A stretch of DNA of 7,367 nt from an uncultured Clostridia bacterium (GCA_945926705.1 CAMEMA010000045.1:1-7367); one strand, 5' to 3'. Positions 1-6,025 are shown, numbered from the stretch's first letter. The notes: generated by a model from the letters alone, not told the origin. Numbers and translations are program-made.

Positions 1-576
1 GGTAAGAAGCCTGCCGCCCAGAAGACCGCCGGCGTGATCCGTACCCTGCTGGGCAAGCGGGTCCCCGGCCACTTCGACGAAGAGCAGTACGCTATCTGCT
101 GGATTGTGGATTTCCCAATGTATGAAGAGGATGAAGAAACCGGAAATACAATATTCACTCATAATCCATTTTCAATGCCTCAGGGTGGACTTAATGCTCT
201 TTTAAATGAAAATCCTTTAAATATTCTTGCCTATCAATATGATTTGGTTTGTAACGGAATAGAGCTTTCCTCCGGAGCGGTAAGAAACCACAATCCGGAA
301 ATAATGCTTAAAGCATTTGAAATAGCAGGTTATGGAGAAGATACCATAAAAGAAAAATTCGGCGCTCTCTACAATGCATTTAAGTTTGGGGCTCCGCCTC
401 ATGCAGGTATGGCTCCGGGAGTAGACAGAATGATAATGCTCGTGACCGATGAAGAAAATATAAGAGAAATAATAGCATTTCCGATGAACAGCAATGCTCA
501 GGACGTAATGTTGGGTTCACCGAACGAAGTAACTGAGCAGCAATTGCGTGAAGTTCATATAAAAATCAGAGATTAG
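1..576 (+). CDS. aspS: Aspartate--tRNA ligase, C-terminal part (5' end outside window)
   Basis: Cytoplasmic class II synthetase that activates aspartate with ATP and charges tRNA(Asp), and tRNA(Asn) too if it is the non-discriminating form. The frame is open from base 1 and gives 191 residues, roughly the last third of a bacterial-type AspRS of about 590 residues, so the anticodon-binding domain and most of the insertion (GAD) domain are missing. Visible are the conserved WIVDFPMYE stretch (100-126), the HNPFSMP segment after it, the GIELSSGAVRNH active-site region (256-291), and class II motif 3 around GVDR (418-429) with its ATP-binding arginine. The APGVDR variant differs from the AFGLDR seen in many other bacterial AspRSs. 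It is followed after 12 bases by gatC, which fits a role feeding Asp-tRNA(Asn) to GatCAB; the residues that would decide this lie upstream. Codon use changes sharply near 110 (see findings), so the first ~36 codons may not belong to this genome. The GTG at 34 is internal and not a start. Confidence 0.95.
   Translation, partial: GKKPAAQKTAGVIRTLLGKRVPGHFDEEQYAICWIVDFPMYEEDEETGNTIFTHNPFSMPQGGLNALLNENPLNILAYQYDLVCNGIELSSGAVRNHNPEIMLKAFEIAGYGEDTIKEKFGALYNAFKFGAPPHAGMAPGVDRMIMLVTDEENIREIIAFPMNSNAQDVMLGSPNEVTEQQLREVHIKIRD
95..126. other. Probable chimeric junction inside aspS
   Basis: Bases 1-60 have 41 G/C of 60 by hand count, while 121-180 have 20 of 60. Third codon positions are G/C in 30 of 36 codons before 108 and in 7 of the next 36. 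The frame is intact and the protein reads as AspRS on both sides. The switch falls at or just before the conserved DFPMYE codons (109-126), where aspS genes of different species share the most sequence. The exact breakpoint cannot be fixed by eye. An assembly misjoin is the simplest explanation; homologous recombination is the alternative. Confidence 0.7.
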
Positions 577-588
577 TAGGTGATGTAA

Positions 589-867
589 ATGATTAGCCGT
601 GACGAAATGTTGAATTTAGCCAATCTTTCCAAACTGTATCTGAGTGAAGATGAGATTGAAGATGCCATGAAAGAAATGGATGGAATGATTGATTTTGCAA
701 ATCAAATAAAAGAAATGAGCCCTAATTCTCACGAAACTCCGAATATAAACGGCCTTTCAAATGCACTAAGAGATGATGAAGTAATAGAGTCTTATCCTCA
801 AAATAAGATTTTGGAAAATGTTAACGGTGGAAAAGATGGATATTTTTACATTAAAAAATATAATTGA
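589..867 (+). CDS. gatC: Asp-tRNA(Asn)/Glu-tRNA(Gln) amidotransferase subunit C
   Basis: GatC is the small subunit of the heterotrimeric GatCAB amidotransferase. It wraps around the GatA-GatB interface and stabilises the complex rather than doing chemistry. The 92-residue product is close to the usual 95-100. It shows the family pattern: an N-terminal helix with LANLSKLYLSEDEI, a middle helical stretch (MDGMIDFANQIKEM), then the conserved LRDDEV near residues 60-66. The ATG at 589 is preceded by AGGTGA (578-583) at a spacing of 5. It starts 12 bases after aspS, so the two are probably co-transcribed, and it is followed by gatA after a 44-base gap that contains a small hairpin. The C-terminus (GGKDGYFYIKKYN) is lysine-rich and less conserved. 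The assignment rests on motifs plus position next to gatA and gatB. Confidence 0.93.
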   Translation: MISRDEMLNLANLSKLYLSEDEIEDAMKEMDGMIDFANQIKEMSPNSHETPNINGLSNALRDDEVIESYPQNKILENVNGGKDGYFYIKKYN

Positions 868-896
868 ATGTGTGTAAATTTTCATATGCACGTTTT
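868..896 (+). other. Small hairpin in the gatC-gatA gap
   Basis: ATGTGTGTA (868-876) can pair with TATGCACGT (885-893) around an 8-base loop, giving 9 pairs of which three are G-U, followed by four T residues (893-896). It begins directly after the gatC stop codon and ends just before the gatA ribosome site. It could be a weak attenuator, an mRNA processing or stability element, or chance. The stem is too weak to call a terminator. Confidence 0.25.
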
Positions 897-903
897 AGGG
901 AGG
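897..903 (+). promoter_or_regulatory. Ribosome binding site of gatA, decides the start
   Basis: AGGGAGG ends 8 bases before a TTG at 912 and 11 bases before an ATG at 915. Spacing alone favours TTG, codon strength favours ATG. The two choices differ by one residue only. Confidence 0.75.
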
Positions 904-911
904 CTTAAACA

Positions 912-2384
912 TTGATGAGCAATTCCAAAAGAGGAATAATAAAGCGTATAAAAAATATGCTTTCTAATAAAGAAATTTCCTGTAAAGAGTTAACAGAAAA
1001 ATATTTGAGCGAAATAAAAAAGAGTAACCTTAACGCTTATGTTACAGTTTGTGAAGAAAAAGCTTATAAAGACGCCGAAAAAATAGATGAGAAAATAAGT
1101 TCAGGTGAGGAATTAAATTTTCTTGAAGGCGTACCGATGGCGCTGAAAGATATAATTTCAACCGATGGAATAGAAACTACGTGTTGCTCCAAGATATTGT
1201 CAGGATACAAGCCCATATTTGATGCTACAGTATGGAAAAAACTCAAGCAAAATGGAGCGGTACTGCTCGGAAAACTCAATATGGATGAATTCGCAATGGG
1301 CTCCTCTTGTGAAAATTCTTGTATCGGAGGAGCTAAAAACCCACACAACATTAATCATGTTTCCGGTGGAAGTTCGGGCGGTTCAGCTTCTGCGGTAGCG
1401 GGAAACATAGCAGCTTATGCTCTTGGTACAGATACAGGTGGTTCGGTTCGTCAACCTGCATCATTTTGTGGAGTTGTAGGACTTAAACCTACATATGGAG
1501 CTGTTTCAAGATATGGAGTAATAGCATATGCTTCGGGATTTGACCAAGTAGGGCCGATAGCTCAGACAGTTGAGGATGTATCATTGGTTTTTGATGCAAT
1601 TTCGGGTTACGATTTTCATGATTCGACATCAAATCCAAATGTAAAAATGAAAACTTTTAATGGCATAAATAATGATATTAAAGGACTTAAAATAGGAATT
1701 CCGAAAGAGTATTACGATGGTGTGGATGAAAAGATAAAGTTGTCGATTGAAGAAGCTGTTAAAGTTTATGAATCAATGGGTGCTACCATTGAATATTTTG
1801 ACTTTCCGGAAGTTAAATATTCTTTGCCGGTGTACTATATCTTAGCCTGTGCTGAAGCTACTTCAAATTTAGCTCGATTTGATGGTGTGAGATATGGTTA
1901 CAGGACAGAACATTACAAAGATATAAACGAAATGATATGTAAAACGAGAAGTGAAGGGTTCGGCCCTGAGGTAAAGAGAAGAATACTTCTCGGAAATTAC
2001 GTTTTAAGTTCGGGTTATTATGATTCATATTATAAGAAAGCCCAAAATTTAAGAGCGGTAATAATAAAAGCTTTTGACAGAGCTTTTGAGAAGTATGACG
2101 TATTGATAACTCCGACATCACCTGTCACGGCTTTTGAATGTAATAAAAAATTTAGTAATCCTCAAGAAATATATCTTGCCGATATATGTACAGTTCCGGT
2201 AAATACTGTAGGAATTCCGGGAATCTCAGTTCCTTGCGGATTTGATTCAAAAGGACTGCCGATAGGAATGCAGATTTTAGGTCCGAAATTTAGTGAATCA
2301 AAACTTTTAAATGTAGCTCACAAATATGAGACGTTTACTGATTACAAGAATAATAAATGTGTTGAAATGGGGGTAAGATTATGA
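912..2384 (+). CDS. gatA: Asp-tRNA(Asn)/Glu-tRNA(Gln) amidotransferase subunit A
   Basis: GatA is the glutaminase subunit of GatCAB. It hydrolyses glutamine and sends ammonia through an internal tunnel to GatB. The 490-residue length is typical. It carries the full amidase signature, with the Ser-cisSer-Lys triad at Lys79 (in GVPMALKD), Ser154 (in GGSSGGS) and Ser178 (in GTDTGGSVRQPAS). These are the numbers I recall for Staphylococcus aureus GatA, which supports counting from the TTG at 912. The following PTYGAVSRYGV and GFDQVGPIA stretches are also conserved. The C-terminal part has the usual PTSP and GIPGISVPCG motifs that line the glutamine pocket. The start is TTG 912 or ATG 915. The stop overlaps the gatB start in ATGA (2381-2384), implying translational coupling and equal subunit supply. 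Nothing appears missing or broken. Confidence 0.97.
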   Translation: MMSNSKRGIIKRIKNMLSNKEISCKELTEKYLSEIKKSNLNAYVTVCEEKAYKDAEKIDEKISSGEELNFLEGVPMALKDIISTDGIETTCCSKILSGYKPIFDATVWKKLKQNGAVLLGKLNMDEFAMGSSCENSCIGGAKNPHNINHVSGGSSGGSASAVAGNIAAYALGTDTGGSVRQPASFCGVVGLKPTYGAVSRYGVIAYASGFDQVGPIAQTVEDVSLVFDAISGYDFHDSTSNPNVKMKTFNGINNDIKGLKIGIPKEYYDGVDEKIKLSIEEAVKVYESMGATIEYFDFPEVKYSLPVYYILACAEATSNLARFDGVRYGYRTEHYKDINEMICKTRSEGFGPEVKRRILLGNYVLSSGYYDSYYKKAQNLRAVIIKAFDRAFEKYDVLITPTSPVTAFECNKKFSNPQEIYLADICTVPVNTVGIPGISVPCGFDSKGLPIGMQILGPKFSESKLLNVAHKYETFTDYKNNKCVEMGVRL

Positions 2385-3796
2385 GTTATGATTTGGTTGT
2401 GGGATTGGAGACTCATGTCGAGCTTCTTACAAAAACTAAGATTTTTTGCGGATGTAAAAACTCTTTCGGTTCTGAACCTAACACCAACTGTTGCCCTATT
2501 TGTATAGGCTTACCCGGAACATTGCCCAAGCTTAATCGAGAAGTAGTGAACTTTGCAATAAAAGCGGGATTAGCATTAAATTGCAAAATAAATCTTAACT
2601 CCAAAATGGATAGAAAAAATTATGTTTACCCTGACCTTTCCAAAGCTTATCAGATATCTCAATTTTACACACCTATATGTAAAAATGGATATGTCGAACT
2701 TTCGAGTGGTAAGAGGATACGAATTCATCAAATTCATATGGAAGAAGATGCAGGCAAGCTTGTGCATAAATCCGGAGATGTATATGTAGACTACAATCGT
2801 GGCGGAGTTCCTCTTTTAGAGATAGTAACCGAACCCGATATAAGCTCTTCGGAAGAGGCGAGAGAATATGTTGAAAAACTTCAGATGATAATGCGTTATA
2901 TAGGTGTTTCAGACTGTAAAATGCAAGAAGGTTCAATGCGATGTGATGTAAATGTGTCTGTTAAACCGGAAGGTTCTCGCGTTTTGGGAACTCGAACAGA
3001 AATAAAAAATATGAATTCCATAACTTTTATGACTAAAGCAATTGATTATGAATACAAGCGACATGTTGCTGTGATAGAAAGTGGAGAAAAAGTTGTTCAA
3101 CAAACTCTTAGATATGTTGAGTCAACAAATTCTACCGAAAGCATGAGAAGTAAAGAAGATGCTCAAGATTATCGCTATTTTGGCGATCCCGATTTAGTAG
3201 AAATAAATTTGGATGATTTATATATAGAGCAAATAAGAAATACTCTTCCGGAGCTTCCTACAAACAGATTTAAGAGATACACAAATAAATTTGGAATACC
3301 TGAAAAAGATGCTCTTCTTATAGTAAAATATAAAAATGTTTCCGACTTTTTCGAAGCAGCGTCTGCCGGATTAAAAAATCCTAAAGCAGTTTCAAATTTC
3401 ATAATAGGTCAAATTTTTAGAAATATCGAAACTGAGACAGAACGTGAAAAATTTGAAATATTGGTTTCTCCGAAGCAGCTTCATGAACTGGTTAAATTAA
3501 TAGAAGACGGTAAAATCAATATGAATCTTGCTAAAAAAACGTTTTCTAAAATGCTTGAGAGCGGAAAAGATGTTACAGATTTTATCTCCGAAGATGACAT
3601 GAAGGGAATTTCAGATAATGAAATAGAAGCTTTGTGCCGAGAAGCAGTATCTAAAAACGAAGCTGCGGCAAAAGATTATCTTTCGGGAAAAGAGAAAGCT
3701 ATTAAGGCGATTCTTGGATATGTTATGAAAGCGACTAAGGGTAAGGGTGACGCTTTAAAAATAGAGAAAAAATTAGTGGAAATTATAAATCAATAG
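2381..3796 (+). CDS. gatB: Asp-tRNA(Asn)/Glu-tRNA(Gln) amidotransferase subunit B
   Basis: GatB binds the mischarged tRNA, phosphorylates the side-chain carboxylate with ATP and amidates it with ammonia from GatA. The 471 residues match the usual 475-480. The N-terminal GLETHVEL (Glu10 is a catalytic or metal-binding position) is followed by a zinc knuckle with Cys23, Cys25, Cys38 and Cys41 (FCGC and CPIC), then YPDLSKAYQISQ, the HMEEDAGK acidic motif (residues 119-126), and the conserved MRSKEDAQDYRYF segment. The family usually continues with PEPDL; here it reads GDPDL. The C-terminal ~170 residues form the helical GatB/YqeY domain that contacts the tRNA elbow, ending with the common YVMKATKGKG. 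A purine-rich GGGGGTAAG (2369-2377) precedes the ATG, which overlaps the gatA stop by four bases. This is the last gene of the operon. Confidence 0.97.
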   Translation: MSYDLVVGLETHVELLTKTKIFCGCKNSFGSEPNTNCCPICIGLPGTLPKLNREVVNFAIKAGLALNCKINLNSKMDRKNYVYPDLSKAYQISQFYTPICKNGYVELSSGKRIRIHQIHMEEDAGKLVHKSGDVYVDYNRGGVPLLEIVTEPDISSSEEAREYVEKLQMIMRYIGVSDCKMQEGSMRCDVNVSVKPEGSRVLGTRTEIKNMNSITFMTKAIDYEYKRHVAVIESGEKVVQQTLRYVESTNSTESMRSKEDAQDYRYFGDPDLVEINLDDLYIEQIRNTLPELPTNRFKRYTNKFGIPEKDALLIVKYKNVSDFFEAASAGLKNPKAVSNFIIGQIFRNIETETEREKFEILVSPKQLHELVKLIEDGKINMNLAKKTFSKMLESGKDVTDFISEDDMKGISDNEIEALCREAVSKNEAAAKDYLSGKEKAIKAILGYVMKATKGKGDALKIEKKLVEIINQ

Positions 3797-3872
3797 TTGG
3801 ATTTAAATAAATAATAATTATTGTCAATACTTTCCTAAAAGATAGATTTAAATTTAGAATATTAAATTTTAT

Positions 3873-3910
3873 TGCATTGCTGTAAATAAATTTGCGGCAA
3901 TGTATTATTT
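3873..3910 (+). terminator. Rho-independent terminator of the aspS-gatCAB operon
   Basis: TGCATTGCTGTAAA (3873-3886) pairs along its whole length with TTTGCGGCAATGTA (3891-3904), including three G-U pairs, around a TAAA loop, and is followed by the T-rich TTATTTTT. It lies 76 bases after the gatB stop, on the expected strand. Confidence 0.8.
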
Positions 3911-3955
3911 TTGCTAAAATTAAATATTTTTAATCAAAAAATAACTAAAAAATAA

Positions 3956-3984
3956 TTGACTTATATCTAAATTCCATATATATA
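3956..3984 (+). promoter_or_regulatory. Promoter of the orphan 147-residue gene, with TA-repeat spacer
   Basis: TTGACT (3956-3961) lies 17 bases before TATATA (3979-3984), close to the housekeeping sigma consensus. The -10 sits inside an alternating A-T run (3976-3990) of about seven units, so other registers are possible. The predicted start of transcription is near 3991, inside the inverted repeat listed next. Confidence 0.6.
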
Positions 3985-4008
3985 TATATACTTTTTACAA
4001 AGTATATA
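3985..4008. repeat. Perfect inverted repeat at the predicted transcription start
   Basis: TATATACTTT (3985-3994) and AAAGTATATA (3999-4008) are exact reverse complements around TTAC. The repeat overlaps the presumed start point of the promoter at 3956-3984, which is where a repressor operator would sit. The tail (AATTTTTT) also resembles a terminator, but a stem with only two G-C pairs would be weak. An operator is the better guess; no regulator gene is in view. Confidence 0.5.
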
Positions 4009-4034
4009 AATTTTTTATTAAATGAGGTGTTATT

Positions 4035-4478
4035 ATGGCAAAAAAAGATATTGAATACAAAGTTGAAAAACAGTATCTCGATTCGCAAAAGAAAAAATTA
4101 GATGAGTTAGCGAAAGAAAAGCGAGATAATGTTATTAAGCTAATGAAAAAAGTTAACATAGGTCCCTGCCAACAACTTATGAATTCATTTAATAAGTATA
4201 TAGGTAAAAAATGGGGGGATAAAGATTTAAAAAAATTGGAAATTGATAATGAATTTTATGATGAATGGAAAAAATTTTATAACAGTAAAGAGTTGAAATC
4301 TCTAGGCCAAGAGTACGAGCCTTTTTTTGGTAAATGGGAGAATACAATGAAATACGTTACAAAAGAAAATACGGAAGGCAAAACAACTTTGCTTGATGAG
4401 TATGATCTTGCTATGTTACGAAACATGATAATTCATAAAAGATTAGAACTACAAGAAGTTATAGACATGTACATTTAA
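4035..4478 (+). CDS. Unrecognised lysine-rich 147-residue protein
   Basis: I do not recognise this protein. It has a clear start (GAGGTG at 4024-4029, 5 bases before the ATG), its own promoter upstream and a strong terminator downstream, so it looks like a real single-gene unit. About 27 of 147 residues are lysine and glutamate is also frequent. The first ~38 residues are highly charged and probably a long helix, possibly a short coiled coil (QKKKLDELAKEKRDNVIKLM). The middle is rich in aromatic residues (FYDEWKKFYNS, YEPFFGKWENTMKYV), and the last ~30 residues look helical again (LAMLRNMIIHKRLELQEVIDMYI). There is no signal peptide, membrane segment or metal-binding cluster, and only one cysteine (Cys45), so it is probably cytoplasmic. 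Position between two housekeeping operons says nothing about its job. A lineage-specific protein or a small mobile-element cargo gene are both possible. Confidence 0.75.
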   Translation: MAKKDIEYKVEKQYLDSQKKKLDELAKEKRDNVIKLMKKVNIGPCQQLMNSFNKYIGKKWGDKDLKKLEIDNEFYDEWKKFYNSKELKSLGQEYEPFFGKWENTMKYVTKENTEGKTTLLDEYDLAMLRNMIIHKRLELQEVIDMYI

Positions 4479-4514
4479 TGTAAATAATATGAGTATATGT
4501 ACTTTACAAATATC

Positions 4515-4557
4515 AAGAGGCTTTCAGCGGTTGCGTGACTGCTGAGAGCTTCTTTTT
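4515..4557 (+). terminator. Strong Rho-independent terminator after the orphan gene
   Basis: AGAGGCTTTCAGCGG (4516-4530) pairs over 15 positions with CTGCTGAGAGCTTCT (4539-4553), three of them G-U, around an 8-base loop, and runs into TTTTT (4553-4557). It starts 37 bases after the stop codon of the 4035-4478 gene. Confidence 0.9.
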
Positions 4558-4802
4558 ATCAATTCCATTAAAGTTAGGCTTTAAATAAAACATTGCTTTA
4601 ATACAAAATTTGATAGTCTGAAAGCTAAATATTTAAAGGATAAAATTTTAATGAAAGAGGCATATAGATTCTTTTCAAAATGGCACAAAAGTCACAATGA
4701 TGTTGATAAAATTGATTGAAAAATTAAAAAAGCTAAGTAAGGAGCATTAAAAAATATTTTCAATGGAAAAATTTAATTTCATGTTTTCTATTGCAAGAAA
4801 TT

Positions 4803-4820
4803 AAGTATTTCGATATACTT
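4803..4820. repeat. Palindrome upstream of the efp promoter
   Basis: AAGTAT (4803-4808) and ATACTT (4815-4820) are reverse complements separated by six bases. The same two half-sites, in opposite order and with the same six-base gap, occur in the inverted repeat before the orphan gene (3986-4003). It could be a regulator site, but six-base A/T-rich arms are easily matched by chance in DNA like this. Confidence 0.3.
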
Positions 4821-4829
4821 TTATTTGTG

Positions 4830-4859
4830 TTGCAATATAATTTAAGAGAGTTATATAAT
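4830..4859 (+). promoter_or_regulatory. Probable efp promoter
   Basis: TTGCAA (4830-4835, four of six bases as in the consensus) lies 18 bases before a perfect TATAAT (4854-4859), 44 bases ahead of the efp start codon. A second perfect TATAAT at 4836-4841 lacks a recognisable -35 at the right distance. Transcription from this region fits the terminator at 4515-4557, which isolates efp from the gene before it. Confidence 0.5.
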
Positions 4860-4902
4860 TAACCGGTATTTTCGATTTTTATACATTTACAGGAGGAATA
4901 TT

Positions 4903-5460
4903 ATGTTATCAGCTGGAGATTTCAGAAATGGTTCTACTTTTGAAATAGATGGAAATGTTGTTTCAATAGTCGAATTCCAACACGTTAAGCCTGGAAAAGG
5001 CGCCGCATTTGTAAGGGCAAAAATAAAAAATGTTATGACAGGTGCTGTTACCGAACGTACGTTTAATCCGAGTGATAAATATCAAGAGGCGTTTATAGAA
5101 AGACGTGAAATGCAGTATCTATATAATGATGGTAATTTGTATTATTTCATGGATAACGAAACTTTTGAACAAATTCCCATTAGTACTTCTGTATTGGGAG
5201 ATAATTTCAAATTTGTGAAAGAAAATATGGTTTGTAAAGTTCTTTCTTATAAAGGAAATGTTTTCGGTGTAGAGCCTCCTTTGTTTGTTGATTTGCTTGT
5301 TACTGAAACAGACGCAGGATTTAAAGGTGATACCGCCACGAACGCTACTAAACCTGCCGTTCTCGAGACCGGAGCGGAGATAAAAGTTCCTCTTTTCATA
5401 GAAGAAGGAAATATGATAAAAATCGACACCAGAACTGGTGAATATATGGAACGAGCTTAA
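4903..5460 (+). CDS. efp: Translation elongation factor P
   Basis: EF-P binds between the P and E sites of stalled ribosomes and speeds peptide-bond formation at polyproline stretches. The 185 residues match the family exactly. Three beta-barrel domains follow in order: an N-terminal KOW-like domain (about 1-62), and two OB-fold domains (about 65-128 and 129-185). The loop that reaches the peptidyl-transferase centre reads HVKPGKGAAF, with Lys32 at its tip. This is the residue that in Bacillus subtilis carries a 5-aminopentanol modification; the enzymes are not in the window, so the type of modification here is inference. The C-terminal VPLFIEEGNMIKIDTRTGEY is the EF-P signature. The ATG has an ideal AGGAGG (4891-4896) six bases before it. 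The next gene follows after 39 bases without a terminator, so the two are probably one transcript. Confidence 0.97.
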   Translation: MLSAGDFRNGSTFEIDGNVVSIVEFQHVKPGKGAAFVRAKIKNVMTGAVTERTFNPSDKYQEAFIERREMQYLYNDGNLYYFMDNETFEQIPISTSVLGDNFKFVKENMVCKVLSYKGNVFGVEPPLFVDLLVTETDAGFKGDTATNATKPAVLETGAEIKVPLFIEEGNMIKIDTRTGEYMERA

Positions 5461-5499
5461 TAATAATATAAATACACAAATAAATAGGAGGAAAAAATA

Positions 5500-5940
5500 A
5501 TGAATATTAAAGAAAAAGCAGCCTACGTAAGAGGATTATTTGAAGGACTTGATATGGATGATGATAAAAAAGAAACCAAGCTTTTAAAGGCAATTGTAGA
5601 TTGGATGAATGATGTATCCGTATCTTTGGAAAATGTAAATGAAGATGTTGACGATGTTTGCGTTCAATTAGATGTTATTGATAAAGATTTGGCGGAAATT
5701 GAAAAAAAAGTTTCCAGAAAATGCAATTGTTCTTCTGAGTGTGATGAGGATTGTGACTGTTGTTGCGAAGACGATGAAGAATCTTATGAGGTAACATGTC
5801 CTTCTTGCGGAGAAAAAGTTTGTCTTTGCGAAGATGATCTCATGAAGAAAGAAATAAATTGCCCCAAATGTGGTGAAGTTTTAGAATTTGACTTGGATGA
5901 TTATTGTGATTGCGGATGCGATTGTGATGAAGAGAAATAA
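5500..5940 (+). CDS. CD1247-like zinc-ribbon protein, cysteine-rich
   Basis: The 146-residue product looks like the clostridial family named after C. difficile CD1247, which I recall being encoded next to efp; function unknown. The N-terminal ~70 residues match that family by eye: a YVRGLFEGLDMD start, then KETKLLKAIVDWMNDV and a long acidic helix with coiled-coil character (VNEDVDDVCVQLDVIDKDLAEIEKK). The C-terminal half holds a zinc ribbon with CPSC (Cys100, Cys103) and CPKC (Cys121, Cys124). Around it are extra cysteine clusters mixed with acidic residues: Cys75-Cys89 (seven cysteines), Cys108 and Cys110, and Cys136-Cys142 (four). In total 18 of 146 residues are cysteine, far above what a single zinc ribbon needs, so further metal binding is plausible. 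There is no signal peptide or membrane segment. AGGAGG (5486-5491) lies 8 bases before the ATG. A role linked to translation is suggested only by the efp neighbourhood. Confidence 0.85.
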   Translation: MNIKEKAAYVRGLFEGLDMDDDKKETKLLKAIVDWMNDVSVSLENVNEDVDDVCVQLDVIDKDLAEIEKKVSRKCNCSSECDEDCDCCCEDDEESYEVTCPSCGEKVCLCEDDLMKKEINCPKCGEVLEFDLDDYCDCGCDCDEEK

Positions 5941-5980
5941 AGGTTTATTTTATAGGAATTTTACTTTATATTTATATAAA

Positions 5981-6025
5981 AATTGTGCGCAACTTTAATT
6001 TTTTAGTTGCGCAATTTATTTATTT
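5981..6025 (+). terminator. Rho-independent terminator after the efp operon
   Basis: TGCGCAACT (5986-5994) and AGTTGCGCA (6005-6013) are perfect reverse complements with a 10-base A/T loop, followed by TTTATTTATTTA. Pairing can extend with AAATT/AATTT outside a two-base bulge. It separates the efp pair from the transporter operon. Confidence 0.8.

Larger units (their letters stand above)
4558..4902. other. Gene-poor A/T-rich stretch upstream of efp
   Basis: No convincing gene is seen on either strand. One frame is open from 4585 to 4719 and has an ATG at 4651 that would give a 22-residue peptide beginning MKEAYRFFSKWHK. It is preceded by AAAGGA, but 10 bases away, and the lysine-rich translation is what A-rich noncoding DNA gives. 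It might be a tiny gene or a decayed fragment; I do not call it. The right end holds a palindrome and the probable efp promoter. The rest shows no RNA gene or repeat array that I can recognise. Confidence 0.6.

Noticed and set aside
34..36. GTG as a start codon for a 180-residue AspRS
   Set aside because: The frame is open and AspRS-like upstream to base 1, no ribosome site precedes it, and the protein would lack most of the enzyme. It is an internal valine.
1064..1351. 95-codon antisense frame within gatA
   Set aside because: It lies wholly inside a conserved gene, has no ribosome site, and its translation resembles no protein. Other antisense frames in gatA, gatB, efp and the lipoprotein gene were dropped for the same reason.
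3797..4034. Riboswitch or T-box leader in the long intergenic regions
   Set aside because: No T-box consensus, no multi-stem conserved architecture, and the only clear structures are one terminator and one A/T-rich inverted repeat. The same holds for 4558-4902 and 5941-6058.
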